From positions 62,001 through 126,000 of the forward strand of contig NZ_JAOEGN010000004.1 of assembly GCF_025446935.1 (NCBI RefSeq): a stretch of 64,000 nucleotides of DNA. Direction: 5' to 3'. The notes below the pieces were generated by a model. It did no database searches. It was not told the origin of the DNA and worked only from the letters and a program-made list of their open reading frames with translations. Source of the DNA: Paracholeplasma vituli. GTDB taxonomy: Bacteria > Bacillota_I > Bacilli_A > Acholeplasmatales > UBA5453. Shown here piece after piece: positions 21,201-29,115 of the stretch. Within the stretch, counting starts at the first letter, position 1. Each line of letters opens with the position of its first letter. The position numbers were made by a program, and so were the translations under genes.

Positions 21201-24200
21201 AATGACCTCACTTTATGCGATTGGGACAAATGAAGATCAAATGAATTTATCCATCGAATGGTCATTAAAACTCGGTAGTGATTTCATCTCTTATTATCCG
21301 GAACTCTATGTATTTAAAAATGCAGAACCCAAATACAGCAGTGATTCCTTAAAATCGATTACTAGAAATGTGTTTACAGGAGCTGGAACACTTTTAGACC
21401 CGTATTTAATCTATGATGGATACGATATGAAGACCATTGGTGATTATGTCAAGAAAGACATTGATTTCACAAATAAATACTTCAAGGTAGCAGAAGGTAT
21501 ACAAACCATTGACTTATCTGATGCAGAATTGATGTATGACCCAATTGGGACAGACCAAAGCTATTTTAATGGTACTTTTGATGGCAATAAAGCTTTATTC
21601 ACCATCATGTTTAATAATCCAAATCAAGATTACATGGGGATGTTCCATACTCTAGGTACAAAAGCATTGATCAAGAATCTAACAATTCAAGGCACAATCC
21701 ACGGCAGAAGTTACTTAGGCGGTCTCGCTTCTCGTAATATGGGTTCGATTGAGTTCGTAACAAACTTAGTCAATATTACCAGTACCACAGGTACATCAAC
21801 CGGTGGGATTGTTGCGGTCAATAGTGGAACTATAAGACAATCCGTCAACAAAGGCAATATCACTTTAAGAGGGTCTTTCGTAGGCGGGATTGCTGGTGAA
21901 AATGAAGGGACCATCGCCCTAAGTTATAACAAAGGCATCATTGATGGAGATACCAGTGTTGGTGGTATTGCGGGGATGAACACTAAAATCATTCAAACCA
22001 GCTATAATACCGAAAAAGTCACTGGGAACACGCAAATCGGTGGAATTGCAGGCGTTAACTACAACGCCATTTCTGAAAGTTATAATATGGGTTCAATTAT
22101 CGCAAAAGTGGGTATTGTTGGGGGGATTGCAGGGCTTAACCAAAGTACCACTTTACAAGCCAGCATCATCAACTCTTACAATACAGGTGCGATTCAATCT
22201 CTTGGTAATCTAGCGGGAGGATTGGTCGGCCTCATGTCTTCGGGTATGCTATCTGACTTATACAACGCAGGTAGTGTTTTTGGACTGTCTGAAGTTGGCG
22301 CCATTATCGGTCAACGCACTACAGGCACAACTGTCCGTGCTTATTATGACCTTAATATTTTAGAAAATAGTAGTTCAACCATAGGTATCAAACCAACCAA
22401 AGCAATCAGCAATATCGACAATACGACTACTCTAAAAGGTTTATATCGTGGTCAAATGGCTGGTATGAACGCAATCGGTATGTCTGTACGTCAAATGAAC
22501 TTTAGTAACCCAGCCTTATTCGCGATGACTGCATCACACGATATGTGGAGCTATTACCCACAAATTAAGGCCTTTACAACAAACTCATCCGTCGATGTTC
22601 GCAACGACTCCATGTTATCTGTTCGTGGTAAGACTTTCATTTATGGTGAAGGTACGAACGATAATCCATACATTTTGAATAGTGAATCCGATGTCATTGC
22701 GTTATCTGAAACTGTAAATAGCGGCAATGACTACCGTGGCGTTTACTTCAAAGTATCTCCTACTGTTTCTGAATTCAACTTCGTCGATGCAGAAGAACAA
22801 TATTTCTTATTCGCAATCGGAACAGAGACTGCGCCATTTAACGGTACGCTTGATGGTAGTGGTGTTAACTTTAAACTAAATATAGAGCAAAATAAGAATT
22901 ATCAAGGGCTCTTTGGTCATGTCGGTGAATATGGTCACCTCCACAGTTTCTCAGTATCTGGTACTGTATCGGGTCTAGATTACACGGGTGCGATTGCAGG
23001 GATGAACCGTGGAATCATCGAAACTGTATATAACCAAGCCAATGTCACAGGTAGAAATTATACAGGCGGATTGGTTGGTCAAACATTTGAACTCATTAAA
23101 AACGCCTATAACCGCGGTAAAGTTATCGGAAACCAATACGTCGGTGGGATTGCTGGTGGTGTCGACGGTATAATCCAAAACACGTACAATACAGGCATCA
23201 TTTATGGTAAAAATACAGTCGGTGCGCTTGCAGGTATGTTTAATTCAGGGGTCATCGAGTTTAGTTATTATGACACCCGTATTTTAAATGCATATAGCGC
23301 ACCAAAAGGCTATATTAAACCAAGTATCGCTGTTGGCACTGCATTTAATAGCGATACTGTTAAGGGCTTAGATAAGTCCTTTATGACGGGTGTAAATGCC
23401 TTAGGGACCGATGAGTTCCAAATGAATTTTATCGAAGGTACCAATTTATGGAGTGCTGCCTATAATATCGAGGCTATGCAAAACTATCCACAATTAACAC
23501 TTTTCTCAAGAGCTTCAAGCGCCCACACCAAATCCTTATCCATGGCATCCACTCAAACTGAACTTTTTGAAATCACACTAGATTATAAAGGTGCAACAGA
23601 ACAAAATACGGTATCGAAAGTCTATGTAATACCGAATGAGTATTATCAATTACCTGTACCATTTAAATTCGGTTTCGAGTTGGTGGGTTGGTATTATTTA
23701 AATAATGAAGCAACTAGAATCCAATATACACAAGCAAATGGCGAATCGATCCAAGTATATTCACACAACGATTCAATTACTTTAGAAGCTCAATACAAAG
23801 TAGCCATCCATAAAGTAGAATTCATCGATGGTAATGGAAATGTCATTGAAGAGGTACAAATATCTCATGGTGATTATGTTACTGAACCTCTTGAGATTCC
23901 AACCAAAAACCCAAGTTATGACAAGGTGTTCTTCTTCAAACAATGGCAATTTGACTTCTCAACTCGTATCACAACCTCACTTAAGATTGAAGCGACTTAT
24001 GAAGAAAAGAATCGCTACTTTAAACTTACTTATTTTGATGGAAACGACCAATTCATGGCCGATATTCTTATCGAATATGGTACCTTAGCAACCCCACTAT
24101 CCACCATTCCTGAAAAGCAATTTGAAGGCCAATCTGCTTATGAATTTGAAAAGTGGGACTATGATTTCACTAAGGAAGTATTTGAAAATGCAGAAGTTTA

Positions 24201-27200
24201 TCCGATTTTTAAAACCGTTGATCGTTACTATCAAGTGACATTCCTGGATGTGAATTCAAATATCTTAGAACAAGTGCTGGTTGAATATGGTAAAGATGCT
24301 AAAACTGCACATATACCAGAAAAAGAAATGGATGATCGTTACATCTATGAGTTTAGTGGATGGAGTCAAGACATCAGTTCAGTCAAAAAAGCGATGACTG
24401 TATCGCCTATTTTCAATGCCTTAGATCGCTATTATGTCGTCAGATTCTTAGACGGTAATGATGACGTTCTCGAAACGCAATATATTAAATTCTTAGAAGC
24501 AGCACAAGCACCAGCGATTACCCCACAAAAAGCCTACACTGAAATGGATGCGTATAAGTTCTTAGGTTGGGATCAAGCATTTGATCATATTGTCAAAGAT
24601 ACCGATATTCGTGCGACATTCACACGCGTAGACCGCTACTATACAATCACGTATATCGATGGGGATGGCAGTATCTTAGATACCGTTACAGTGGAGTATT
24701 TGACAGAAGCCAGTCAACCTTCAAAAGAACCATCGAAGGCAATGACACTAGAAAATATCTTTATATTCAGTGGTTGGAGTGTAGATTTAACACAGGTCCA
24801 ATCAAATCTCATCGCATACGCCGAGTTTACGACAGAATTGCGTCCATATACGGTGTATTTTATGGATGGTAATAATGAAGTATTTGAAGCACAAGAAGTC
24901 CTATATGGACAAAATGCAAAAGTACCAACCGGTATTCCAAGAAAAGCAGCCATTTTAGATATTGCTTATAAATTTGATGGCTGGTTAGGTAGCCTTACTA
25001 ATGTCCGTGCCGACCGATACATCGAATCTACTTATGTTGAAGTCGACCGTTATTACATCGTCACATTCTATGGTTATGAAACCGACATCGTCTTGAAATC
25101 AGAACAAGTCGAATACGGTTACGCAGCTACAGCACCAGAAGCCCCAGTTAAACCACATCACTTAGTAGGTTATGAAAACTACTTTATCAACTGGAATAAA
25201 GCCTTTGATTTTGTTGAATCGGATTTAGAAGTCCATGCAAACTATGGGTCTCGAATTAAGACGTATGAAGTTAAGATAGTTAATGGGGATGAAACAACCT
25301 ATCAGATGGTTGAACACGGCAAAAATGCAATATTACCAGAACCATCAAAAACGAATACTGACCAATACACTTATACCTTTATTGAATGGGATCAAAGTCC
25401 ACTCAATATTACCTCAGACCGCATCATTACAGCTGTATTTGAAACAACCACCAATTACTTTACGGTTACATTTGTGAATTATGATGGTCAAGTTTTATCC
25501 ACTCAAATTGTGATTCGTGGTGAAAATGCAGTGGAACCAGAACACCCATTGCGTCCAAGTACACCTAATAAAGTTTATATTTTCAGTACATGGAACAAGA
25601 ATTTTAATGAAGTCGAATCCGATTTAACGATTGAAGCCCTTTATGATGAGTTTGACCGTTACTATGAAGTTCGCTTTGAGTATGAAGATGGTACCTTAAT
25701 CCAAACATCGACGATTGAATATGGACAAAGTGCATACGCTCCAAAAGACATCACAAAAGCATCCACAGACCAGTACGATTATGCGTTCATGGGGTGGGAC
25801 CACGCGTTTGAAGTCGTGAAGTCAAACTTAGTTATTAAACCGATTTTTGAAGAAAATCTAAGACACTATGAAGTGCGTTTCTACGATGGTGATGATCAAT
25901 TAATCGAAACTCAAATCATTGCTTATGGTAGCTCGGCAATACTGCCTAAAGTCGCAACCAAAACGCCAACTTCAGATACTTATTATGTCTTTAAAGGATT
26001 TAATCACACAGGTCAAAATATTACCAGTAACACAGAGATCATCGCAGAATTTGACGCGGTCGATCGATACTATCAAGTTGTCTTTATAGACCGTCATGGC
26101 ACGATAATTAATGAGCAAACCATCGAGTATGGAAAAGCTGCGATTGACCCAATCAAGAGTCTTAATTACGAGATTGTTGATGCGAATACCATCTATACGA
26201 TTGTTGGATGGAATCAGTCATTTAATGAAATCAAGAAAAATGAAATCATTGAAGGTATTTATGAAACACTTCCACGTTACTATGTAGTGAATTTCTACAG
26301 TGAAACCGGTGTATTATTCCAAACACAAACAGTCGAATACGGACGATCAGCCTTAGACCCAGGTATCCCAGTTAAAGCCGATACCCTTACCCATTTCTAT
26401 GTATTTGACAGTTGGTCGAATCCGTTTGATTACGTCACGAAGAATATCGATATTAATGCAGAATTTATTGAAAAGAATAAATCCTATCAAGTCGTATTCC
26501 TAGATGGCAACAACCTTGTGTTTGACGTTCAAATCGTTTTATATGGTGAAGACGCAATCACACCGAATGGTATTCCAACTAAATCGAACACAACCGATAA
26601 GACTTACCGCTTTACAGGGTGGGACCGTGCCTACGATAATATCACTGAAAATCTCACGGTCTATGCGTTATTCGAATCCGATGTCCGTTTATATACCGTA
26701 AGATTTGTCGATGAAGAAGGTCGCTTGATGAAAGAAGTTTTAGTCCCTTATGGGGCTTCAGCTACACCACCAAGTGACATTCCGAATAAACCTTCCACCG
26801 ATGCTTATGATTACAAAATTACATGGTCAAGACCATACACCAATATCACTCAAAACATCGAAGTGAAGCTCGTTTACGAGGCAGTCATTCGCGAATATAC
26901 ATACCGTTTCTTAGACGCTCAAGGCTTACCAATTAAAACAGTCAAAGCCCCTTATGGGTCTCAAATTACAGTTCCTGGTAATCCTACGAAACCAATGACT
27001 GAAAAGTATGAGTATCTATTTGTTGGTTGGTCACCAGACGTGCCTGAACTACTCACTAAAGACATCGATTTCACCCCATATTTTGAAGAAAAATTACGAG
27101 AGTTTGAAGTCATTTTCTTAGATGGTGATGGTAAAACATTTAATACACAATGGGTGAAATACGGTGCTAAACCGGTTGTACCATTGGGTATTCCTACGAA

Positions 27201-29094
27201 GTCGGAAACGGCTCAATACTATTATCAATTTAGAACTTGGTCGAATATACCGAACACAATCTATCAAAATGTGACCATTGAATCTGTCTATAACCGATTC
27301 TTACAAACTTATACGGTTACCTTTATCGATGATTTAGGTCAAGTCTTAAAAACACAAGAGGTCGAATATGGTACTGGGGCTACTGAACCCGATAACATTC
27401 CTCTAAAGCCAGAAGACCAAATGTATTACTATATTTTCTCAGGTTATAACCGTCCGTTTAACTTTGTTACACAAGACATTGTTGTTCAAACTGTTTATAC
27501 TTCAGTCCTTAGACAATACACATATACATTCTACGCAGATGATCAAACGACAATTTTAAAACAAATGAAAGACGTTTATGGCGCTACCATAACACCACCC
27601 ACTGCACCAATTAAGATTGGTAACGAATACATGACTTATGTATTTGAAGGGTGGACACCAGTGGTGCCTCTACAACTGACTGAAGATATGGATTTCGTGG
27701 CTGTGTATAAAGAAATACTCAAAACATTCCAAGTTATTTTCTTAGATTTCAATGGCAATGTCATTGAAACACAAATTATTAATTATGGTGCAGATGCGAT
27801 AGACCCGACCAAGATTCCAACCAGACCGAAGGATGAACTTTATGAATACAGCTTCCAAGGCTGGGATACCGATACGACCCAAGTTCGAAGTAATCTGATT
27901 GTCAAACCGATTTTTTCTAGACAATTACGCACGTTTATGGTCACGTTCGTTGACTTTGACGGCAGCTTCCTCGCTAAGGTTACGATTGAATATGGTAAGA
28001 GTGCAGCTGGAAAAGTCGTCACTCCAACACGTGAAGGCTACCGCTTCATGAATTGGGATCACGACATCTCCTCAATCAAGAATGATGTTGAAGTGAGAGC
28101 CTTGTATGTTGCGAACGACTATCAAATCAATTTCCATGGTGTATTAACCGAAACCATCGAACCGATTGTGTATGCGTATGGTAGTACGGTAACTTTACCT
28201 AAGATTACCTCCGAACGACGTGGTTATGAATTTACAGGTTGGAAGACCTCAGAAGATCAAACATACATTGAATTTAGTGATGGTGAAACCTTCACAGTTG
28301 AAGAAGAAGGCTTACAACTTTACGCCGAATGGATACCAATTGTGTATAACATCACCTATGAACTCGATGGCGGTTATACAACAAACCCTTCTCAATACAC
28401 CATTGAAGACCATATTGAACTGCAAGGCGCATACAAAGAGGATTATCAATTTGTGGGCTGGTTCTTAGCAGATGTGAAAATGGAAAAAGTAGGTCGTAGA
28501 AGAGCCGTTGACCTAGATACACCGATCACGGAGATTGCAGATGGTTCCATTTTAGGACACATCGTTTTAGTCGCCCGTTATGAATTTGATGGTTACATTA
28601 AACTTAAAGAAGATAGTTTCTTATCGCTAAATTATGCGGAAATCACCAATTTGATACCTATCGTAGATCGTAAGAATGAAGAATCTGAACAGCCTATTTA
28701 CTTAATTGGTGCGTATCAAGGCTTAACGATTGCAGAAATTAAGACGCATTTCGAGAATACGAACCTAGAATTTATCGATTTAAATAACAATCCAGTAGCC
28801 GATTCAAGCATAGTCTATACCGGACTTCGTATCGTCATTCGTGACAAAGCGAACCCAGGTACCTATAAAGATGAGGTTCATGTGATTCTTAGAGGCGATT
28901 TAAATGGAGATGGCAAAGTCAATATCGTCGACTTTAACCAGTTGGATGGTCATGTTACAATGCGAAATCCAATTTCTAACCTCACACTACTTGCAGCCCT
29001 GATTGATGACAACAGCACCATCAATATTGTGGACTTAAACTTACTAGCTGGACATGTTCAAGGAAAAGAATCAATTTTTTCTGAGCATAGTTAG
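12298..29094 (+). CDS. Giant surface adhesin: GLUG blocks, InlB-type repeats, C-terminal dockerin-like domain
   Basis: 5,598 residues in one open frame. An N-terminal hydrophobic segment (about residues 9-24) serves as export signal or anchor. Eleven blocks of 300-420 residues follow, starting near residues 51, 356, 695, 1004, 1344, 1646, 2013, 2316, 2645, 3028 and 3450. Each opens with a G-x-GT-x-x-x-PY-I-(x)-S pattern, continues with many GLUG-type units (GGI(V/I)G followed by YN-x-G or similar), and ends near YYPQL. From about residue 3762 come some two dozen InlB-type repeats of 65-70 residues. Residues 5532-5590 carry a dockerin-like domain with calcium loop DLNGDGKVNIVD. GLUG and InlB repeats are known from bacterial adhesins. 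No C-terminal anchor or LPXTG is present, so it must be retained by its N-terminus or by a partner. The next gene begins 21 bases on. Blocks 1-2 and 3-4 contain exact duplicates. Confidence 0.85.
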   Translation: MKTRRFIRYSCFVLISFYAIFGILRTGRFLSFHTEESHFFSYNSEFLSQAGTSSDPYVITSSEDMLTISSLTLGGNNFSGKYFVVSTGIDELDLGDFVPVGTTTRPFLGNFNGNGVRFRVAIDKTATDNVGIFGYIQNGTIENFSIYGSIKGRTNVGSAVGYQQSGLVRNIYNEARIAAVGSNIGGIVGQLYNGTVTLTYNRAEITGVSNVGGIIGYTYTYTMASSSVSHVNNVNNNYSSGTVSGDSAVGGVIGASSAARYTSSTGANARNNNYYDITEMANYAQTRAVKPSSLASAEGLSSGVFFSGMSGKLSSGFVFEAISDGFGYYPQLSVFSNHSNGTIKGNSKASVQVEIGDGLGTSDLPFWIRTKEDIEALKLKVASGNTFEGFYFKVEDGVGQFDLGNFTPIGSASRPFYGSFNGNNAEFNIEVNQSGSNIGLFGYFGIGTIENLSIKGQMIGGTYVGAVVGTMVSGIVRNVYNQADISGVSYVGGIVGYLTNGQVINAYNTGDILASGDIAGGIVGRMYEGRIERTYNMGEIIGARYVGGIVGYVQQYQASTSSVSHVNVMIQNYSAGLVSGNAEVGGVIGYNNPGRYTSSTPANVRTHLYYDVSVLVNYRQPRTLKPEVQGHPYGLDGSVLLSKDQMIAKGLTEANWYYDTKEDKYAYYPQLSVFRTHEEARISTESIESVKVDIGYGLGTSAIPFLIKTAEDMHNLSQLVLNGNTYSGFYFKVDDGISELDLGDFVPVGTTTRPFLGNFNGNGVRFRVAIDKTATDNVGIFGYIQNGTIENFSIYGSIKGRTNVGSAVGYQQSGLVRNIYNEARIAAVGSNIGGIVGQLYNGTVTLTYNRAEITGVSNVGGIIGYTYTYTMASSSVSHVNNVNNNYSSGTVSGDSAVGGVIGASSAARYTSSTGANARNNNYYDITEMANYAQTRAVKPSSLASAEGLSSGVFFSGMSGKLSSGFVFEAISDGFGYYPQLSVFSNHSNGTIKGNSKASVQVEIGDGLGTSDLPFWIRTKEDIEALKLKVASGNTFEGFYFKVEDGVGQFDLGNFTPIGSASRPFYGSFNGNNAEFNIEVNQSGSNIGLFGYFGIGTIENLSIKGQMIGGTYVGAVVGTMVSGIVRNVYNQADISGVSYVGGIVGYLTNGQVINAYNTGDILASGDIAGGIVGRMYEGRIERTYNMGEIIGARYVGGIVGYVQQYQASTSSVSHVNVMIQNYSAGLVSGNAEVGGVIGYNNPGRYTSSTPANVRTHLYYDVSVLVNYRQPRTLKPSTVVGGQGLEKTSLIGSGMTSRGFSGTDWTFKDIEGFYAFYPQLRVFSTSSSSVVMEDSKDSVKTIPFIGDGTSSSPYIISSAAEMRALSLSISGSYDAFGVYYLVNKNVTDIDLTENFSPIGSLTTPFRGHFDGNYANFVLNINSQQSYQGLFGVTSSEAVIQRLSVSGQLIGSDHIGSIVGLNKGIVSEVYATSGIRGKNHTGGLIGTNEGTLEIGYFTGDVNATLSNIGGIVGTNRGDISQVYAGTTVIGSTHIGGVAGYNEGTIQSAYYDQTKIEYFENSNLNKPIQAIGNMANLSDVKGLEKIQMQGLSIIGSGTYQLDFDSTYWSESNASGMYTYYLQIKGFQSNSQSAIKMKSSQSARTIRFAIGNGTKVNPYIITSEIDMKILSDITKEDTLTGIYFKVEDGITRLDLTQTGLGFNPIGPNSTRPFRGHFDGNNAIIHLNLATSVNYTALFGYVGNDASITNFTVTGSVKGLSYTAGAIGYIQYGRIEKVYNKATIEGTTFTAGIVGDARYSNLKELYNMGNVKGTDKVAGISGSMTKSTLESAFNFGAITGNHFLGGITGYAETNSAISYVYNRNNVIGSGNHVGGILGNLVNGTLDNAYSASMVRGLNAGYIGGIIGRVGGTTVEINSYYDLSIIEADLQANVIKPIRSIGNKLEQLTVKGVEKNQLTGLSIISSESNSTLLKLDESKWVLTADDGVKVHYPQLKLFSEANSAIKADSLSSVSTYIFAGMGTETTPYILLNERDMVRLSNLVQMGNDFENVYFVVRNNLSEMNLTQTGLNYQPIGTPITPFNGVFDGSGVNFRLSLAGNNYQGLFGVVGASATISQLSVSGSITGTEYVGSIAGYNKGTIRNVYSTATIKGSLYTGGILGYHQGTLESVYQNGLVEGVTYTGGLIGYSEGFVKDGYVSSSVFGVTNTGGILGYTSSLTGLDYLYYNSSAIEVLDVLETLKPVKAISNVDDQTNIKGVLMNLLSSGVFGETGISFSNPTNWVVLKASGFDAYYPQLAYFNKHKLSKVIENSTNSVRVNRFTEGDGSLHNPYIIRTNLDMKAISDLSVARMTLEGKYFRVADDIETIDLTVTGLNYLPIGNENYYFQGNFDGNHTQFILSLNQSIYYQGLFGFVGNKAVIRNLSVYGSVYATRFAGGIAGRNRGLIENVYNKATITAKDYHAGGIVGYNEGIIKNAFNTGDVSVSVYHYAGGITGYTVRNTTVEKVFNTGTIKVAGSYAGGIVGYAQGMVSDTYNAGAVLGSNSGMIIGVADGYATVFNSYYNLTTILQTIQTPKALKAISNKADTEVIKGVYTSEMTGDQLQGIKFNADIFVLKPNDGLFGYYPQLKAFLYNTTEHVLNDSIDAVSVPVFVGEGTLNQPFLIYSSADMVALSNLVLQQVDTTDIHFKVFEANKTLDLSPSTLEFKPIGSLNAPFKGHFDGNHATFNLAIDYTHYAALFGVVESTGSISNLSVKGSVKGTDYVSGVVAFNKGAVENVHNEARIEGLNYVSGIASVNSGTLELVTNKGEIKGQTYTAGITAINQNTIELAYNMTNIQGASYTAGVVSKNETDARMMFVFNYGHLQASNRYLGGVVAVNRGSLIHFYNRGDLTSQENFVGGVVALNHGTVQDGYQASKIMGINDLGGISALNLGSIDSVYYDTSLIEYTKVSSPYTKPSQAIYSGDQSGDIKALTTEEMTSLYAIGTNEDQMNLSIEWSLKLGSDFISYYPELYVFKNAEPKYSSDSLKSITRNVFTGAGTLLDPYLIYDGYDMKTIGDYVKKDIDFTNKYFKVAEGIQTIDLSDAELMYDPIGTDQSYFNGTFDGNKALFTIMFNNPNQDYMGMFHTLGTKALIKNLTIQGTIHGRSYLGGLASRNMGSIEFVTNLVNITSTTGTSTGGIVAVNSGTIRQSVNKGNITLRGSFVGGIAGENEGTIALSYNKGIIDGDTSVGGIAGMNTKIIQTSYNTEKVTGNTQIGGIAGVNYNAISESYNMGSIIAKVGIVGGIAGLNQSTTLQASIINSYNTGAIQSLGNLAGGLVGLMSSGMLSDLYNAGSVFGLSEVGAIIGQRTTGTTVRAYYDLNILENSSSTIGIKPTKAISNIDNTTTLKGLYRGQMAGMNAIGMSVRQMNFSNPALFAMTASHDMWSYYPQIKAFTTNSSVDVRNDSMLSVRGKTFIYGEGTNDNPYILNSESDVIALSETVNSGNDYRGVYFKVSPTVSEFNFVDAEEQYFLFAIGTETAPFNGTLDGSGVNFKLNIEQNKNYQGLFGHVGEYGHLHSFSVSGTVSGLDYTGAIAGMNRGIIETVYNQANVTGRNYTGGLVGQTFELIKNAYNRGKVIGNQYVGGIAGGVDGIIQNTYNTGIIYGKNTVGALAGMFNSGVIEFSYYDTRILNAYSAPKGYIKPSIAVGTAFNSDTVKGLDKSFMTGVNALGTDEFQMNFIEGTNLWSAAYNIEAMQNYPQLTLFSRASSAHTKSLSMASTQTELFEITLDYKGATEQNTVSKVYVIPNEYYQLPVPFKFGFELVGWYYLNNEATRIQYTQANGESIQVYSHNDSITLEAQYKVAIHKVEFIDGNGNVIEEVQISHGDYVTEPLEIPTKNPSYDKVFFFKQWQFDFSTRITTSLKIEATYEEKNRYFKLTYFDGNDQFMADILIEYGTLATPLSTIPEKQFEGQSAYEFEKWDYDFTKEVFENAEVYPIFKTVDRYYQVTFLDVNSNILEQVLVEYGKDAKTAHIPEKEMDDRYIYEFSGWSQDISSVKKAMTVSPIFNALDRYYVVRFLDGNDDVLETQYIKFLEAAQAPAITPQKAYTEMDAYKFLGWDQAFDHIVKDTDIRATFTRVDRYYTITYIDGDGSILDTVTVEYLTEASQPSKEPSKAMTLENIFIFSGWSVDLTQVQSNLIAYAEFTTELRPYTVYFMDGNNEVFEAQEVLYGQNAKVPTGIPRKAAILDIAYKFDGWLGSLTNVRADRYIESTYVEVDRYYIVTFYGYETDIVLKSEQVEYGYAATAPEAPVKPHHLVGYENYFINWNKAFDFVESDLEVHANYGSRIKTYEVKIVNGDETTYQMVEHGKNAILPEPSKTNTDQYTYTFIEWDQSPLNITSDRIITAVFETTTNYFTVTFVNYDGQVLSTQIVIRGENAVEPEHPLRPSTPNKVYIFSTWNKNFNEVESDLTIEALYDEFDRYYEVRFEYEDGTLIQTSTIEYGQSAYAPKDITKASTDQYDYAFMGWDHAFEVVKSNLVIKPIFEENLRHYEVRFYDGDDQLIETQIIAYGSSAILPKVATKTPTSDTYYVFKGFNHTGQNITSNTEIIAEFDAVDRYYQVVFIDRHGTIINEQTIEYGKAAIDPIKSLNYEIVDANTIYTIVGWNQSFNEIKKNEIIEGIYETLPRYYVVNFYSETGVLFQTQTVEYGRSALDPGIPVKADTLTHFYVFDSWSNPFDYVTKNIDINAEFIEKNKSYQVVFLDGNNLVFDVQIVLYGEDAITPNGIPTKSNTTDKTYRFTGWDRAYDNITENLTVYALFESDVRLYTVRFVDEEGRLMKEVLVPYGASATPPSDIPNKPSTDAYDYKITWSRPYTNITQNIEVKLVYEAVIREYTYRFLDAQGLPIKTVKAPYGSQITVPGNPTKPMTEKYEYLFVGWSPDVPELLTKDIDFTPYFEEKLREFEVIFLDGDGKTFNTQWVKYGAKPVVPLGIPTKSETAQYYYQFRTWSNIPNTIYQNVTIESVYNRFLQTYTVTFIDDLGQVLKTQEVEYGTGATEPDNIPLKPEDQMYYYIFSGYNRPFNFVTQDIVVQTVYTSVLRQYTYTFYADDQTTILKQMKDVYGATITPPTAPIKIGNEYMTYVFEGWTPVVPLQLTEDMDFVAVYKEILKTFQVIFLDFNGNVIETQIINYGADAIDPTKIPTRPKDELYEYSFQGWDTDTTQVRSNLIVKPIFSRQLRTFMVTFVDFDGSFLAKVTIEYGKSAAGKVVTPTREGYRFMNWDHDISSIKNDVEVRALYVANDYQINFHGVLTETIEPIVYAYGSTVTLPKITSERRGYEFTGWKTSEDQTYIEFSDGETFTVEEEGLQLYAEWIPIVYNITYELDGGYTTNPSQYTIEDHIELQGAYKEDYQFVGWFLADVKMEKVGRRRAVDLDTPITEIADGSILGHIVLVARYEFDGYIKLKEDSFLSLNYAEITNLIPIVDRKNEESEQPIYLIGAYQGLTIAEIKTHFENTNLEFIDLNNNPVADSSIVYTGLRIVIRDKANPGTYKDEVHVILRGDLNGDGKVNIVDFNQLDGHVTMRNPISNLTLLAALIDDNSTINIVDLNLLAGHVQGKESIFSEHS
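12574..14175 (+). repeat. Exact direct repeat, copy 1 (1,602 bp)
   Basis: Residues 93-626 of the giant adhesin. It matches 14518-16119 base for base in every line I compared, and the encoded 534 residues are identical. The first mismatch on the left is base 12573 (C against G); on the right, identity ends after 14175. Confidence 0.93.
14518..16119 (+). repeat. Exact direct repeat, copy 2 (1,602 bp)
   Basis: Residues 741-1274. It lies 1,944 bp (648 codons) downstream of copy 1, with a 342-bp unique segment (14176-14517) between the copies. Because the period is a multiple of three, loss or gain of one unit keeps the frame. Confidence 0.93.
23566..28590 (+). repeat. About two dozen InlB B-repeat-like domains in the giant adhesin
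   Basis: Each unit of about 65-70 residues reads RYY-x-VxFxDGxGxxL, then a VEYG strand, a P-x-KP or IPTK segment, a YxFxGWD core and an IxAxFE strand. The last two units (about 28114-28590) are closest to canonical Listeria-Bacteroides repeats (GYEFTGWK; ITYELDGG). The units are all diverged in DNA, so this array is old, unlike the exact 1.6-kb duplication. Confidence 0.8.
28891..29073 (+). other. Dockerin-like domain at the C-terminus of the giant adhesin
   Basis: Two tandem calcium-loop segments. The first, DLNGDGKVNIVD, is a full 12-residue dockerin/EF-hand-like loop (Asp1, Asn3, Asp5, Asn9, Asp12), followed by the helix FNQLDGHV. The second, LIDDNSTINIVD, keeps Asp3, Asn5, Asn9 and Asp12 but has Leu for Asp1, followed by LNLLAGHV. 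The internal symmetry (NIVDxNxLxGHV twice) is the hallmark of type I dockerins. Confidence 0.8.
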
Positions 29095-29115
29095 AGTATT
29101 ACATAGGAGATTTTT

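Larger units (their letters stand above)
12448..23560 (+). repeat. Eleven tandem GLUG-type blocks in the giant adhesin
   Basis: Block starts are at nt 12448, 13363, 14380, 15307, 16327, 17233, 18334, 19243, 20230, 21379 and 22645. Blocks 5-11 are clearly diverged from one another at protein and DNA level, while blocks 1/3 and 2/4 are identical over 1.6 kb. GLUG repeats are thought to form right-handed beta-helix-like rods; that is family knowledge, not visible here. Confidence 0.8.
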
